Shown: positions 34,805 through 45,898, counted from the first letter of the stretch. The stretch is 64,000 nucleotides of DNA from Plectosphaerella cucumerina (GCA_020746995.1 JAGPXD010000001.1:1426001-1490000), one strand, 5' to 3'. Notes: generated by a model from the letters alone, not told the origin. Program-made: numbers and translations.

Positions 34805-35845
34805 TTAGTTGGCATCCACGGCCAGCTTCGCCCCCGCCGTCGCCACCTCCTCACCACCCTTCTCCTCCTCGATGAAGACGCCCAGGCCCGAGTAGGCCTC
34901 AAACATGGCGCGCGTCAGGAATTCCTCGGCGCTGTAACCACCGACGACGATCTTGCGGTCCAGGCGCGCAGCGTCGACCCAGTCGCTGCTGTAGTCGTCA
35001 AGCGGGCCCATGCGGTATCGCTGCAGGGAAAGGTCGAGACCCGCAAAGGGATCGTAAGGACCGTCGTCCTGCACGACGGCCTTTTCCTTCTTCTTCAGAC
35101 CGCGAATCGACAAGTTCGGTGCCGCGCCGGCGGAAGCGTCGGATAGAGAGATGCGGGCAGCGTCGAGACGGCCCTGGCCGCGTTTCTTGAGGACGATCTT
35201 GTTCATCGTGGCGCGGGCCTCTCCGGCAGTGCCGCTCGCGAGGCCATCGAGCAGCTCCTCCTTTGCGCGAGCTTCGCGGGCGCGCTCCTCGGCATCCTCT
35301 CGCGCAGCGGCGATGCGGCGACGGCGGGCGAGCTCCTGGTCCTCCGACTCACGGGCTGCGCGCTGGGCCTCGTTCTCGCGTGCTGCACGGCGGCGCTCCT
35401 CAATCTCGCTCTTATGCGCAGCCTCCCACTCTCGCAGCTCCGCCTCTGCCTTCATCTTAGCGTCCGGGTCGCGACCAAGAAGGTTGAAGGTCAAGTCCTC
35501 AACCTGCTCGAGGTAGGCGTTGAAGTCTGCGAGGCTCTCAAAGTCATCCTCGGCCTTGTTGAAGACAGCGTTGACGCGGCGGCGCACGTCGACCTCTCGC
35601 TCGACACCGAGATCACCGAAGAAGGCCGTCTTGAAGTTCTTCTTGCGCAGTGTCTTGGGGCACCCGGCGTAGGGGCACTGCGCAGGACCATCTTGGAAGA
35701 TGCGCGAGACGCAGTTTGCGCACATCTGGTGGTAGCACTCGGGGTTGATGAGGAACTCGAGGTCGCGGTTGAGGTAGCGGTTGGTCTTGCAAACGGGGCA
35801 TTGCGACGTCGGCGACAGCGGCGTCTTGGACTTGAGGGTGGCCAT
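34805..35845 (-). CDS. TFB3: CDK-activating kinase assembly factor MAT1/TFB3 (TFIIH subunit)
   Basis: 346-aa single-exon protein that bridges the CDK7-type kinase/cyclin H module to core TFIIH and stimulates the kinase, acting in transcription and nucleotide excision repair. The N-terminal RING finger is clear: CPVCKTNRYLNRDLEFLINP, then CYHQMCANCVSRIF and CPYAGCPKTLRKKNF. A long Glu/Arg-rich helical region follows (about 140-240), then the C-terminal kinase-binding region ending near EEFLTRAMFEAYSGLGVF. The ATG at 35845 (MATLKSKTPLSP) was preferred over the upstream in-frame codon at 36025, because the extra 60 residues are not family-like. It is divergent from NudC. Confidence 0.95.
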   Translation of the reverse strand: MATLKSKTPLSPTSQCPVCKTNRYLNRDLEFLINPECYHQMCANCVSRIFQDGPAQCPYAGCPKTLRKKNFKTAFFGDLGVEREVDVRRRVNAVFNKAEDDFESLADFNAYLEQVEDLTFNLLGRDPDAKMKAEAELREWEAAHKSEIEERRRAARENEAQRAARESEDQELARRRRIAAAREDAEERAREARAKEELLDGLASGTAGEARATMNKIVLKKRGQGRLDAARISLSDASAGAAPNLSIRGLKKKEKAVVQDDGPYDPFAGLDLSLQRYRMGPLDDYSSDWVDAARLDRKIVVGGYSAEEFLTRAMFEAYSGLGVFIEEEKGGEEVATAGAKLAVDAN

Positions 35846-36268
35846 GGTGGCGGTCGGGATGTAGATGCTTGTTGAAGCTGGGCGTTTGTCGGGGCTATCG
35901 GGGGGTATGTGTCGGATTGAATGGCGAGAGGGCTTTTTATGTGTTGAAAGTGGAAGCCACCTTGGCTTTGCAGCTTCCGACGTTGCCTCTGGAACGATAA
36001 GGACCGCAAAAGGTGTGAAGGGCAAACAAAAGAAAGAACTGAAGAAGGCAGGCTGGTGATCTTCTATCGGGCGAGGTTGGTTTGGCAGCGATTAGATAAG
36101 CCCCGGCTCAATCGCTCCGTGGGGCAGGGGCTAACACGCCCCGGGCAGGGCGTGGGGTCGCTGTAAGACAGCACAGCTACCCCTCCATCACTGAACTGGA
36201 TTCCGCAGCCTTGGCCGATTTCTTCTGTCGCCTTCCACCAACATCACCAAGCACAAGGAGCAGCCACG
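35846..36268. promoter_or_regulatory. Bidirectional promoter of TFB3 and NudC
   Basis: 423 nt between the two start codons, transcribed outward. No coding exon is present. Confidence 0.55.
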
Positions 36269-36970
36269 ATGAGTATGTTGGACATCCTTGGGTGCATGCA
36301 CCCTCAGAGACGACCGTAGCCCCTTGCTGACATGCCATAGAGTTCCGCCAGCCCAAGACCGAAGAGGAGACGGCCGCCCGCGCCAAGCAGGATGCCGAGC
36401 AGTCCGCGCTGCCGTACGTCTGGAAGCAGACCGACATCAAATGGGTCAGCGTAGAGTTCACCGTGCCCGCGAACCTCAAGAGCCGTGACCTGGCCATCAG
36501 CTTCACCAAGTCCTCCCTCAAGGCCGGCATCCGCGGCCAGACCCCCATCATCGAGGTGCGCCGCCTACTTCCCGCCCCTCCTCCTCCGTTTCTCAACCTG
36601 ACTTCCCCTCCACCAGGGCGACTTCCCCCACCCCATCCGCGTCGACGACTCAACCTGGACCATGGTCCAGGACGGAAACTCCAAGACGGTCGACATCCAG
36701 CTCAAGAAGACCAACGAGATGGAGTGGTGGCCGCACGTCGTCACGGCCGCGCCAAAGATTGACGTCGCCATGATCGAGCCCGAGGAGACATCCCTCAACG
36801 ACCTCGAGCAGGGCGAGACCAGGAGCATGGTCGAGAAGATGATGTTCGAGAACATGCAAACCCCGGAACAGAAGCAAAAGTCCAAGGAGGAGGAGAACAT
36901 GAAGCGCCTGAAGCAGCTGGCCGAGCAGACCGGCCTGGACTTCAGCAAGGCCGAGATCAACCACGGTTAA
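36269..36970 (+). CDS. nudC: Nuclear movement protein NudC (CS domain)
   Basis: 190 aa from three exons: 36269-36272, 36341-36555 and 36617-36970. The first exon holds only ATG plus one base before the GTATGT donor, rejoining as MKFRQPKTEEE. The second intron (GTGCGC...CACCAG) restores IIEGDFPHPIRVDDSTW. The protein has the CS/p23-like fold (YVWKQTDIKWVSVEFTVP, SFTKSSLKAGIRGQ, TWTMVQDGNSKTVDIQLKK, EWWPHV) and the C-terminal SMVEKMMFENMQTPEQ tail typical of NudC. In Aspergillus, NudC is needed for nuclear migration with the dynein/LIS1 (NudF) pathway and works as an Hsp90-linked co-chaperone. Confidence 0.95.
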
Positions 36971-37362
36971 GACGGGGGAACGGCTTCAAACGGTGTGGCG
37001 TCCGGGGGAAGACATACCAAGTGGCGACGTTACAAAAATGAATTCACATGATACCTCTTGCTTGAAATGGGCTGTCAGGAGTGAAACGAAACGGGCATAC
37101 CATGGAGTCGACCAGGTCGTGGTATCACGCCAGAGATGTCCTGGGCAAAGCCTCGATCTAGGAGCAGCTCGAAAACGGACAGGCAGTGGGATAGCTGCCA
37201 TCCGTCGAAACAGGGGTTCGCCTGGTAGGCCAGGGTGCCCTATACAAGATGAGCGCTCCGCGTCACGATATCACAGCGAGAGCCAGCACGAGGTCACGGT
37301 GCGCCATGTCTACAAGATTGATGCTACACGCCCGCGAAGGCTGCTGCTTCTTCAATGACACG
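36971..37362. other. Gap between convergent genes NudC and BUD27-like
   Basis: 392 nt of shared 3' flank. Nothing structured is seen. Confidence 0.5.
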
Positions 37363-39357
37363 CTACTGCTTCGACAGCCGCGCGGCTTTGAACTTGCTGA
37401 TCCTGCGCCCGCCGTCGGCCTCGTCGAGCGGCTGGATGGGCGACTCGTCCTCGCGCAGGAAGCCGCCGTGCCGATGGATGAAGTCGTTGCGCCGCCGGTA
37501 GTACTCATCGGCAACGCCCTGATCGATGAACTCCTCATCCGCGTCGGCCAGCGCCTGCTCGTCGTTCTTCGACGTCCGCTCCACGAGCGACTCGACAATG
37601 GTGCGGTCCTTGGGACCCGACGGCGCGATCGGGCGGTCGTGGTCCAAGAACCGCACCGGCATATCGAGCGGTCCCTTGGGCACATTGAAGCCGTCCTCCT
37701 CGTCAGCGGCCTTGCCGCCGCCCTCCTGGTGCTGCTTGAACCGGGACACCCGCTTGGGCTTCCGAGGGGTGTCCTGGCGCTTCGCAGGTCCCGTGCGCTC
37801 CACGATAGTCGTGCTGACCGGGTCGTGCGAGCGATCCTTGGGGTCCCTGGAGGCTGCTGGCGTCGGCACGGGGGTTGCCTGCTCCTTCTCAGGGGCAATG
37901 TCGAGCTCCGAGGCGAACTTGACGCTCTTCTTGCCCTTCGCGTCCGTCTGTGACGTCTTGAGGCTCGACGTGAGCGGTGCCGAGGGCGTGCTCGACCCGC
38001 TCCCGCCGGCCTGCGACTGTCCATCATCGCGTCGGATGACGATCCGGCCGAGGCCTTCTGGCTCCTTCTCCGCGTCGGAATCAGAGTCGTCCTTGCCCAC
38101 CTGCTCCGTGAAACGGGATTTGACGCCCAACTTCTTCTCCAACTCCAGCATGCGCTGCCGATAGTCATCGTCCACCATGCGGCCTGTGTACCGGCCGTGG
38201 TCGTCATCGTCGTCATCGTCGTCCTCGGAGTATTCGTATTCGTCGAACCCCTCGTCCTCATCCTCGGTGCCCTCTTCTAGGGTCAACTCGGCCACGACAG
38301 CTCCGACCTCGTCCATGCCGTACTTGAGCATCTCTCGCCGCAGAAAGGCTTCCTCCTCAGACTCGCCCTCTGGCGCTACGCTCGCTTGGTGTGCGATTCT
38401 CTCCTGCTCCCGGGCCGTCTTCATTATCTCCTCCACACGTCGTGCCGTCCGCGACTTTCTCACCTCCTCGCCCGGCTTGGTGTCGTCTGTGAACGCCACG
38501 CCTTTTTTCCGCGCGGGAACTGCCGGGGCCTCTTCCGGGCCGTCGTCGTCCTCTGCTGCCAGATCCGATAACGATATGGTCTGGTATCTCGGCTTATCGT
38601 CCTTCTCCTCCGTCAGAGTTTTCACAGCCTGGGAGGGTGACGTCGATGGCTGGACCCTTGTAGACATAGACGCCGTGGCAGTGGCGACTGGAAGCTCAGT
38701 CGGTGGTGAAACCTTCTCAATCTCGACGGCAGACGCCTCGGTGACTTTGGCGTTCTGACTTTGAGGCTTCAGCTCTGATGACACATCGCCACTGGACTCT
38801 GGCACCCCCGGCGGAATGTTGCGGACACCTGCCTGCTCGAGAATTTCTCGCACATGTGACGTCGAGTCACCGGGCTTGGACAGCCTGCTCGAGAGCACAT
38901 TGCCCTCTTCGTCGAGCTCCTCAATGATCTCCGTCAAAGGCAGGCCCTCTTCATCCCGCACGTGCTGATCAAAGTCGTCGAGGGCGGCGAGCTTCTCCTC
39001 GCTGGCGTTGAGCTGGGCCTCAAGTGTCTCGAGGTTCTTGGTGACATAGTCGATGCGCCGTGACAACAAGTTGACGATTTGCTCGACGGGCTTCGTTCCG
39101 ACGTGGCCGAAAATTTCGTCAATCTCCTTCTTGTCGATGACGACACCCTGGTACTCCGTCCTCAGCCGCGAGAGGTCCTTCTGCGTGGCAGGTGCAGGCA
39201 GCGTCTCCACTTCCTCCTTGAGCGTCTCGTACTCGGCGTCCCATTGCCTCCAGTGCTGAAGTGCCTTTCGAAGTTTGCCGATGTTCTCCTCGAGCCGCTG
39301 GCGGTGTTGCTCAAGCCCTTCTAGGCCGTCGTCTGTGGCTGTGACCATGGCGGGCAT
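37363..39357 (-). CDS. BUD27: Unconventional prefoldin, URI/Bud27-like
   Basis: 664-aa single-exon protein. The N-terminal 170 residues form a prefoldin-alpha-like coiled coil (LEENIGKLRKALQHWRQWDA, then EQIVNLLSRRIDYVTKNLETL). The long remainder is acidic and disordered, with conserved islands such as RRVEEIMKTAREQERIA, REMLKYGMDEVGAVVAELTL, an Asp run (eight D), KSVKFASELDIAPE and the C-terminal RRISKFKAARLSK. This is the layout of URI/Bud27, which helps assemble RNA polymerases with Rpb5 and supports TOR-linked gene expression. The ATG at 39357 is followed by another in-frame ATG three codons later; either could serve. Confidence 0.88.
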   Translation of the reverse strand: MPAMVTATDDGLEGLEQHRQRLEENIGKLRKALQHWRQWDAEYETLKEEVETLPAPATQKDLSRLRTEYQGVVIDKKEIDEIFGHVGTKPVEQIVNLLSRRIDYVTKNLETLEAQLNASEEKLAALDDFDQHVRDEEGLPLTEIIEELDEEGNVLSSRLSKPGDSTSHVREILEQAGVRNIPPGVPESSGDVSSELKPQSQNAKVTEASAVEIEKVSPPTELPVATATASMSTRVQPSTSPSQAVKTLTEEKDDKPRYQTISLSDLAAEDDDGPEEAPAVPARKKGVAFTDDTKPGEEVRKSRTARRVEEIMKTAREQERIAHQASVAPEGESEEEAFLRREMLKYGMDEVGAVVAELTLEEGTEDEDEGFDEYEYSEDDDDDDDDHGRYTGRMVDDDYRQRMLELEKKLGVKSRFTEQVGKDDSDSDAEKEPEGLGRIVIRRDDGQSQAGGSGSSTPSAPLTSSLKTSQTDAKGKKSVKFASELDIAPEKEQATPVPTPAASRDPKDRSHDPVSTTIVERTGPAKRQDTPRKPKRVSRFKQHQEGGGKAADEEDGFNVPKGPLDMPVRFLDHDRPIAPSGPKDRTIVESLVERTSKNDEQALADADEEFIDQGVADEYYRRRNDFIHRHGGFLREDESPIQPLDEADGGRRISKFKAARLSKQ

Positions 39358-40040
39358 GCGAGAACGGATCCACGGGGGATAAGAGGAAGCCAGTAAGCAT
39401 TAACTTTAAGCCAGAGAATATTAGTGGAGGATGCCCATTCCAGTGGTATTTTGCCGGAGATGGAAGTTCTTGTTGGTTGCGAATGCTTGCTCCACTGCGT
39501 TGAAAGTCAGTGAGAGCGTTTGCTTGGTTGACGTGACGAGGTTTGGTTGGGAAGCGGCTCATCGGGATTTTTTTTGCCCATGCCTAGAGATAGTCGCTTA
39601 GCTAAGCGGTAGGTGATCGAAATGTGGGGCCCAACGACATCCGTCAACGGCCTGGGAAGGGGCGAGATGGATCAATTGGGGCATTGCAGGCCAAAGAGAG
39701 CGTCGTATTTGGTGTCGCGGGTGTGAGATATCGAGACGAACTGTCTTGGATGAATTGCAGCTCCTGAAGAAAAATTATACAGAGAAAACTCTGAAGAATG
39801 CCACAGTGCACAGCGCGCCCTTGACCGCTCGTGTGAGTGAGGTGGACGCCACTGGCCGTTGCCCGTCCACCATCGACCAGCCAGCCACCTCATGTCGGGT
39901 GGACGAGGCGTAGAGCCGCCACAAACAATGCCAACAGTATGCCTGGTTAGGCAGGCACTTTTAGTTAGAGATTTTCCTGAGTCGCGACCCTAATGGCATG
40001 TCGAGCTTTCCGTGGTGGTCACAGACGGAAGCAACGCTGT

Positions 40041-40074
40041 CATCCATCCGTCCAGCTCATCCATCCGTCCAGCG
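40041..40074. repeat. Tandem 17-bp repeat, two copies
   Basis: CATCCATCCGTCCAGC followed by T or G occurs twice head to tail, in intergenic sequence. Confidence 0.8.
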
Positions 40075-40356
40075 TTACTGCCAAAGTTGGGAAACGGCAG
40101 TCTTCACTGCAAAATTCAGGCACGTTGGAGAGATCTTTCCAAACCAGGCCACATATCACTTGAAGTTTAAGCACGTTAGCTTATCCGAAGCATCACAAGA
40201 TCCAGTGAGCAGGAATAACACAGATTCATGCTCACATTGATTTTTTTTGCCCATGAGTTGTTGAAGTGAGCGACGATAACGAGATGAGATAGTGAGCAGG
40301 AAACATCTAGAGTCCCATTTGAGATCCGTTATAGACCCTTTCTGGTTACGAGAACG

Positions 40357-40372
40357 TTTTTTTTTTTTTTTT
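40357..40372. repeat. Poly-T tract (16 T)
   Basis: Homopolymer run in non-coding DNA. On the + strand it could also terminate Pol III, but no tRNA or 5S-like gene lies upstream. Confidence 0.85.
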
Positions 40373-41116
40373 GACATGCCAGAGGGCACTTGGCCCCAAA
40401 AATCTCCGCTGAGGATGAACTGGCAATACGTTGCAGCTAAACGTGAAGAAACGGCGAAACGGCCCCAGCTTCCGTCACCGCTCGAGCTACCCAATGCACA
40501 AGATGTCCAATGCTCAAGCCTTGTAGTGCATAACATCCGCGTATTCGTTCCTGAACGCCTCGTGTTCCGAGGGTTTTCAGCCTGGACAGCAACATGTCTA
40601 GCCACCACCGAACGCCAGGGCGGCCGTCAGGTGCTGTGCCGTTCCACCTCATGGAAGCTGTAAGTTCGTGCCACTCGCGTCCACAACCTCACTTTGAGGT
40701 GGCTTCAGTCAACCGAAGCACACTAATTCAAGTTCTAGACACCGTCATGTTCTTCAAGGTGGAAAAGAGGAGGCGCAAAAGTCTTCAAGCCATTTTCAGA
40801 GAGGCATCCAGCGCCACTCAGGTTGACAACCCGAAAGTCAATAAAAGGCCGCCAGATCCCCCAGATCAAACCTTTGGACAGCTTCTCTCGCTCCTCCATA
40901 CTTCACTTGACAAGCTTTCGAGATACTCTCACCAAGCTATATCAGCCTCAAGATCTATCAATTCACACCCCTTCCGAGTGTCCCACTCGGTAAAGGAATT
41001 GCGTTGCTGCCCCAAGGCCTACTTGCACCCACACCTTGTCTTCTCTGATCCTGTCAGACCAGATACCCCCACCCCACCACCGCACCGCACCATCATCTTC
41101 GACACGACCGACCACC

Positions 41117-42871
41117 ATGTCTCGAATCACCAAGCTTGTCCTTCCCGATTGGAACGGCAACCCCGAACCCCCTGCTAAGGGTTTGAACAACAAGAGCCCC
41201 AATGCCTTCTTTCGGAATGACCAAGAAAACGACCAGGCGGACGATTCCGATCTTGACTTCCTAGAGCCGGCGAACGTGGAGGAATCCAGCTTCGCAGATA
41301 TGATCGACGCCATGGCTCGCGAAGACTGGTCTGATAGGGAAGCCGAAATGGCCGCGTTCCTTGCCCTCGATGAGACAGAGCCAAAGATGCAGGTTGATCC
41401 GAAGCTGCAGGTCGATCCGGAGCTGCAGATCGATCCGGAGCTGCAAGCCGAGCCAGAGATGCAAGCCGAGCCAGAGATGCAAGCCGAGCCAGAGATGCAA
41501 GCCGAGCCAGAGATGCAAGCCGAGCCAGAGATGCAGGTCTATCCGGAGCTGCAGGCCGATCCGGAGCTGCAGGTCGATCCGGAGCTGCAAGTCGATCCGG
41601 AGCTGGACGCAGCAAAACACGACGCCATCGTACAAGCAACACTGGCCAAAGCTGTGCAAGAGATGGATGCCCAGCACGAGAAGCAAAAGAAGCCCCAGCG
41701 CGAGAAGAAGACGCAGCCTCGGCGCGAGAAGAAGATGCAGGTCCGGCGCAAGACGGAGATGCATGCCCAGCGAGAAATCGGGAACCAACGCCTGTTGGCA
41801 GCCAAGCACAACAACTTGAACGCACAGCTTCGGCACGACGGACAGGCCGCCTCCAACGCGGAGCTCCACGGCGGCATGAACCCTGACTTGTCCTTCCAAA
41901 GCCGACTCGATCTCGCCAACCAGGAGAGTTTCAATATGGAGAACTACCCAGATATTTACTTCGCCGACCGAACCGCAAAGCTCGAGTCGCTCTATTTCCC
42001 TCTATCCTTCAAGCCCGGCGAGAACGCCCACCCGATTATGAAGGAGTACCAGGAGAGAAACGCCGCCAAGGGTGTAATCACCCAAGTGCAACAGCTCCGC
42101 AGCATCCCGTTCAGCCAAACGGCAATCGCCAAGGGTTGCAATCCCACCATCGTCAACCGTTTTCAAGAGCAAGCTGCGTCCCTGCTCGTCCAACTCCGAA
42201 ACAGCAACTTCCTACTCGAATACAATGACGCCTGGGCCGTGAACATTGACATCGAGACTGCCTTTGTCGTTATTAGGGCCTACGAGGGATGTGCAGCTTC
42301 AGATCACATGTTCCGCTTCTGTAAATGGCTCCTCGCGGAGAAGAGCGGCTGCGCCCTCGCCAACGGCCTCATCTGGGTCATGAACCAAACCAACAGATCC
42401 GCCAGGCGCCATAGCCCTCAGCCTGACCAGTGGCAACCTGCGAGGTACTTCAACAACCAAGGCAACCAGTGGGGTATGCTCTGGTTTGACTGCGGCATCA
42501 TCCCCAGGTTCATACCTCCTCAGCAGGACGTCTCTCCCGTCATGGCCGCTCAACCCGTCTTTCAGGAACAATTTGGAGCGCCCATGCCTCCCCAGATGCA
42601 GACCAACGGCCCTTTCGCAGCTCAGCCCTTCTACCATAATCAATCTGAAGGGTTCATGCCTCCCCAGATGCAGAACATCGCTCCTTTCGCAGCTCAGCCC
42701 CTCTACCAGAATCAATTTGGAGGGTTCCTGCCTCCCCAGCAGCAGAACAATACCCCCTCGGTCGTCAACCCTGCTCAACATAACGAATATGATGCGTTCA
42801 TGCAGAACAACGGTCCCATCGACGCTTCCTTCTTCCAGGGGCAATTCCAGAATCCTTTCGGACCCTTCTGA
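41117..42871 (+). CDS. Orphan repeat protein with prion-like C-terminus
   Basis: 584 aa, single exon, ATG at 41117 (MSRITKLVLPDWNG) after a typical leader; the longer frame starts with TTG. I recognise no family. Residues 90-161 are twelve tandem hexapeptides of the form E-L/M-Q-A/V-D/E-P. A Lys/Arg/Gln-rich segment (QKKPQREKKTQ...) and an ordered-looking middle follow (about 270-440: NIDIETAFVVIRAYEGC, FCKWLLAEKSGCALANGLIW). The last 110 residues are rich in Gln, Asn, Pro, Phe and Met, with three degenerate blocks built on PPQMQ-FAAQP-YQNQF and the ending FQNPFGPF. This looks like a disordered, possibly condensate-forming protein. Its restricted distribution is a guess that a database search would settle. 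Confidence 0.8.
   Translation: MSRITKLVLPDWNGNPEPPAKGLNNKSPNAFFRNDQENDQADDSDLDFLEPANVEESSFADMIDAMAREDWSDREAEMAAFLALDETEPKMQVDPKLQVDPELQIDPELQAEPEMQAEPEMQAEPEMQAEPEMQAEPEMQVYPELQADPELQVDPELQVDPELDAAKHDAIVQATLAKAVQEMDAQHEKQKKPQREKKTQPRREKKMQVRRKTEMHAQREIGNQRLLAAKHNNLNAQLRHDGQAASNAELHGGMNPDLSFQSRLDLANQESFNMENYPDIYFADRTAKLESLYFPLSFKPGENAHPIMKEYQERNAAKGVITQVQQLRSIPFSQTAIAKGCNPTIVNRFQEQAASLLVQLRNSNFLLEYNDAWAVNIDIETAFVVIRAYEGCAASDHMFRFCKWLLAEKSGCALANGLIWVMNQTNRSARRHSPQPDQWQPARYFNNQGNQWGMLWFDCGIIPRFIPPQQDVSPVMAAQPVFQEQFGAPMPPQMQTNGPFAAQPFYHNQSEGFMPPQMQNIAPFAAQPLYQNQFGGFLPPQQQNNTPSVVNPAQHNEYDAFMQNNGPIDASFFQGQFQNPFGPF
41384..41599 (+). repeat. Twelve tandem 18-bp coding units
   Basis: Units encode KMQVDP, KLQVDP, ELQIDP, ELQAEP, EMQAEP (four copies), EMQVYP, ELQADP and ELQVDP (two copies). 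The four central units are nearly identical in DNA, suggesting recent slippage expansion in multiples of one unit. Confidence 0.95.
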
Positions 42872-43678
42872 GCAGGTCATGGGAAAGGGGTTTGGGATTG
42901 GGCGGTATTGCAAGGTATCATTGCATACCAGTGGACAAAGACCAGCGTTATTGGGAATTCGGGGTTTGTCTACAGAGAAAATGGCATGTTATACCCAGCG
43001 GTCGAACTACGATCGAGTTAGTCGCTAAAATAACAAGAATGGAATAAAAAAGATTTTAAACTCAAAATAGGATATGACCAAAGACGCATAGTAGCTCGTG
43101 AGTAATCGGTGCTGTAACAGTAGGCCTCAACACAGCAGACCGGAAATAGATACCAGCAGGGAAGAGAAGGGAAATGATGGGCCAGAGCGACAAGTCGGGC
43201 GGAAAGCCACGCCTTGATGTCGGACGAGGCAAGGGCTGATAAACTGAGCCAAAAAAAAAACAAAAAACAGCGATGAGAAGAGGCTTCTGAGGCCTGGTGT
43301 AGATATCTGGTCACCTTGTGCCATATCCTGACGGTGACCGGATGCAAGAAGCTGTAAATGCAGGTGCTATGCGATATTCGTAACCTACTCCGCGACATCC
43401 GTCAACCTATCACATTGCTCTGTCGTAAATGTAACTGCGCTGGTGACCTGTCCAAAGAGTGAATCATGCAGATGATTAATATTGACCCCTACGCACCTAC
43501 GACAACACACCAGGCACCAAAAAGCTACCCCGTCGTCCGCTCGCTCTCCTCCCTCCTTCCACTTCCTCCCATCTTGAAGCAAATGCCAATAAACGCCGCG
43601 CTTGAAGCCTGAAACATGCCGGTTCAAGCAGAACGGGCCGCCAAATCCAAATGGGCCGCCCCCCTACCGTGCCCGCTG
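42872..43678. other. Gap between convergent genes (orphan / AP180)
   Basis: 807 nt of AT-richer 3' flank with a run of A near 43251-43266. No gene is supported. Confidence 0.5.
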
Positions 43679-45898
43679 CTACTGCTGCCACGGTGTCTGC
43701 TGGGCGGGCCGTGGGAAGACGGGCGTCGTCTGAAGCTGGTCGAGCCCGCCGCCGATGGGCTGCTGGTTGTGTTGCCATCCTCTGTAGAGAGAAAAGTTAG
43801 TGATGACTTCATGGGCATGGCATTGGAGTGGGTATTGTTCCAGGAACAGCCGAGAAAGGCAGGATTAGGTAGGAAGGAACGTACAAGCCCGTCTGGTGGT
43901 TGACGAAAGACGCCTGGCGGAATGGGTTGGTAGTCCCTGTGGCCTGCGGCGCAAGGGGTCCGGCGCTGGTCGCGGGCCGCTGCTGCAGCTGGGCTCCGCC
44001 AAAGTTCTTGGCGAAAGGGTTGGTTCCCGTAGCCATGGGCACCAGGGGTGCGGGCGTAGCTTGCGGTGGGCTCTGCACCTGGCCCTGGAATGGCGAGCCC
44101 GATGCCGCACCAAAGGCCTGCTGGCCCTGCTGCGGCTGGCTGGAGGATCTGGCGAAGGGGTTCGTCGACTGTCGCTGCAGTCCGTTTGGCGGGCTGGTCG
44201 GGGCCGACATGGTCGTGGTCGGCTGCATGCCCGTCTGCTGCTGCTGCAGCATCATGGAGGCCCGGAAGGGATTCGTCGTCTGCGGAGTCTGGAGGGTGTT
44301 TTGCATGCCCGTCTGGAAGCTGGCGACGTTGTCCTGCGGTATTGAGCCGAGGGCTCCGGGTGTGAAAGTTGGCTGGGGAGAGAAGCCACCGAATCCAGCT
44401 CCCGTGAAAGAGGGCTGCAGCGGCTGCGGTTGTTGGGGCTGACCCCAAGGGTTCAGGTTTTGCGGAGGGCTGGGGCCCTGCTGGGTCTGGTAAGGATTCG
44501 TCGAGAAGGTTTGCTGTGGGTTGAAGCCGTTCTGCTGAAATCCGGTAGCCTGCTGCTGAAGCTGCTGCTGCTGCTGGAGCTGACCATTTGCGGCAAATCC
44601 GGTCTGCATGGGGACCTGCTGTTGCTGCTGAGGCGCGGCCTGTGGTGCGGGCGCTGGGGCTTGCTCGATGGAGCCGAAGAAGTCGATGAGGTCGGCCGCC
44701 GGTGCCTTGGCAGCTACAGGCTTGGATTGCGCAGGAGCAGTCTTTGGTTCCGGGAACGAGCTGCTCGGGGCAGGCTTCGAGTCGAAGGCGCTAGATGTGG
44801 ACTTCGAAGCGCCAACCGTACCGCCGCTCTTCTTCGCCTGCACCTCGGCGATGTACTGACGGCGGTTCACCTCAAAGTCAGGGTCGTTGACATAGTCCTC
44901 CAGCTGCTGCTTCAGGTTGACGGGCGCATGCTTCAGCTTGGGGACCTCGACCCTCGTGTGGTGCTCAAACTGTCGGGCGACTCGAAGGTAGCTGACCACA
45001 AAGTCGGTCTGCTTTGCGAACTGCCTGTAAATCTCCAAAGCCCTCTCAGCGTCAGGTTTGGACATTTCGAAGAAGTTGCCTAGGACGGTCAGCAGGGACG
45101 ACAACCAGTCAGCGTTATGGGCGTCGTACCGAGGATGTTGATCATGGCTTGGTTGAGAACCTGGAACAGAGCGAGGAGATCGAGAACAAGAAGCCTGAAG
45201 GCCGTCGTCTGAATCTCGTTGTCGGCCGAGATCTCGTTGTCCATAAGCTGCCCAGTGTTAGCAAGCGGTCGACGGCGCAAGTCCTGGTGTCCGGGTAGTA
45301 CGCACGTCGCATCTCAGCAAGGCAGTCACCTGCCGCTGCACACACTCGGTCTCTCTCAGCAGGCCCTTGTCGACCGTGAGCTTCTCCAACCTGGTCTCCT
45401 TCGTCCTGACCCAGTCGCACTTCGTATCCCGGTATGCCTTGGCCCTCTCTTGAAGGTAGTTGGCGTACACCCGGATATTCCGGCCTTGGGTCTGAGCTAT
45501 CGCTGGCTGTCAGCACCTTCCCATGCCCATGTTCAGAGGTAACCCACCATCGCTAATTGTCGTCACCGAGAGCAGGTTGCGGTTGTGCGCGAGATACGAC
45601 AGGGTGGCGTCTGGCGAGCCCTCCCTGATCATCAAGTGGACGGTAATGAGACTCTTGAAGACGACTGTCCATGTCGAATCTCTAAGACGAAAGGACAGCA
45701 CCCGGAAGATCTCCCCAACGCCAGCTTCTCCCGAGTGTGTCGCGACGAGAATGTGCTCGATATACTTTGTCTTCGGTGCTGCTGCCTGTAGGAAACTCGG
45801 CGTTAGCATGTTGGTGTCGGATCGAGGAGGGGTCGTCCCGGAATCCTTACCTTGATCTTTGTCGCGCCCTTGACGGACTTCTCGAAGGATCCGGACAT
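43679..45898 (-). CDS. ANTH-domain clathrin adaptor, AP180/YAP1801 type
   Basis: 622 aa from six exons (45898-45851, 45785-45548, 45496-45330, 45247-45130, 45079-43885, 43781-43679), all with consensus splice signals and matching phases. The first exons assemble the ANTH domain: FEKSVKGATKIKAAAPKTKY is the PIP2-binding loop, followed by HILVATHSGEAG, STWTVVFKSLITVHLMIREG and the helical solenoid to about residue 280. The tail is Gln/Pro/Gly-rich, with DLIDFFGS and four NPF tripeptides that would bind EH-domain proteins. It ends TPVFPRPAQQTPWQQ after a 103-nt last intron. It would act at the plasma membrane, recruiting clathrin and cargo during endocytosis. Failure to splice the last intron would give a different short tail. 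Confidence 0.92.

Larger units (their letters stand above)
39358..41116. other. Divergent intergenic region (BUD27 / orphan repeat gene)
   Basis: 1.76 kb with no supported gene; short frames are not convincing. It contains a 17-bp tandem repeat at 40041 and a run of 16 T at 40357. The last 200 nt are a CA/CT-rich leader for the gene at 41117. Confidence 0.5.

Noticed and set aside
40357..40372. Poly-T run as a Pol III terminator
   Set aside because: No tRNA, 5S or other Pol III gene with A/B boxes was found upstream.
41384..41599. Possible CRISPR-like array
   Set aside because: Units are contiguous 18-bp coding repeats without spacers, inside a eukaryotic gene.
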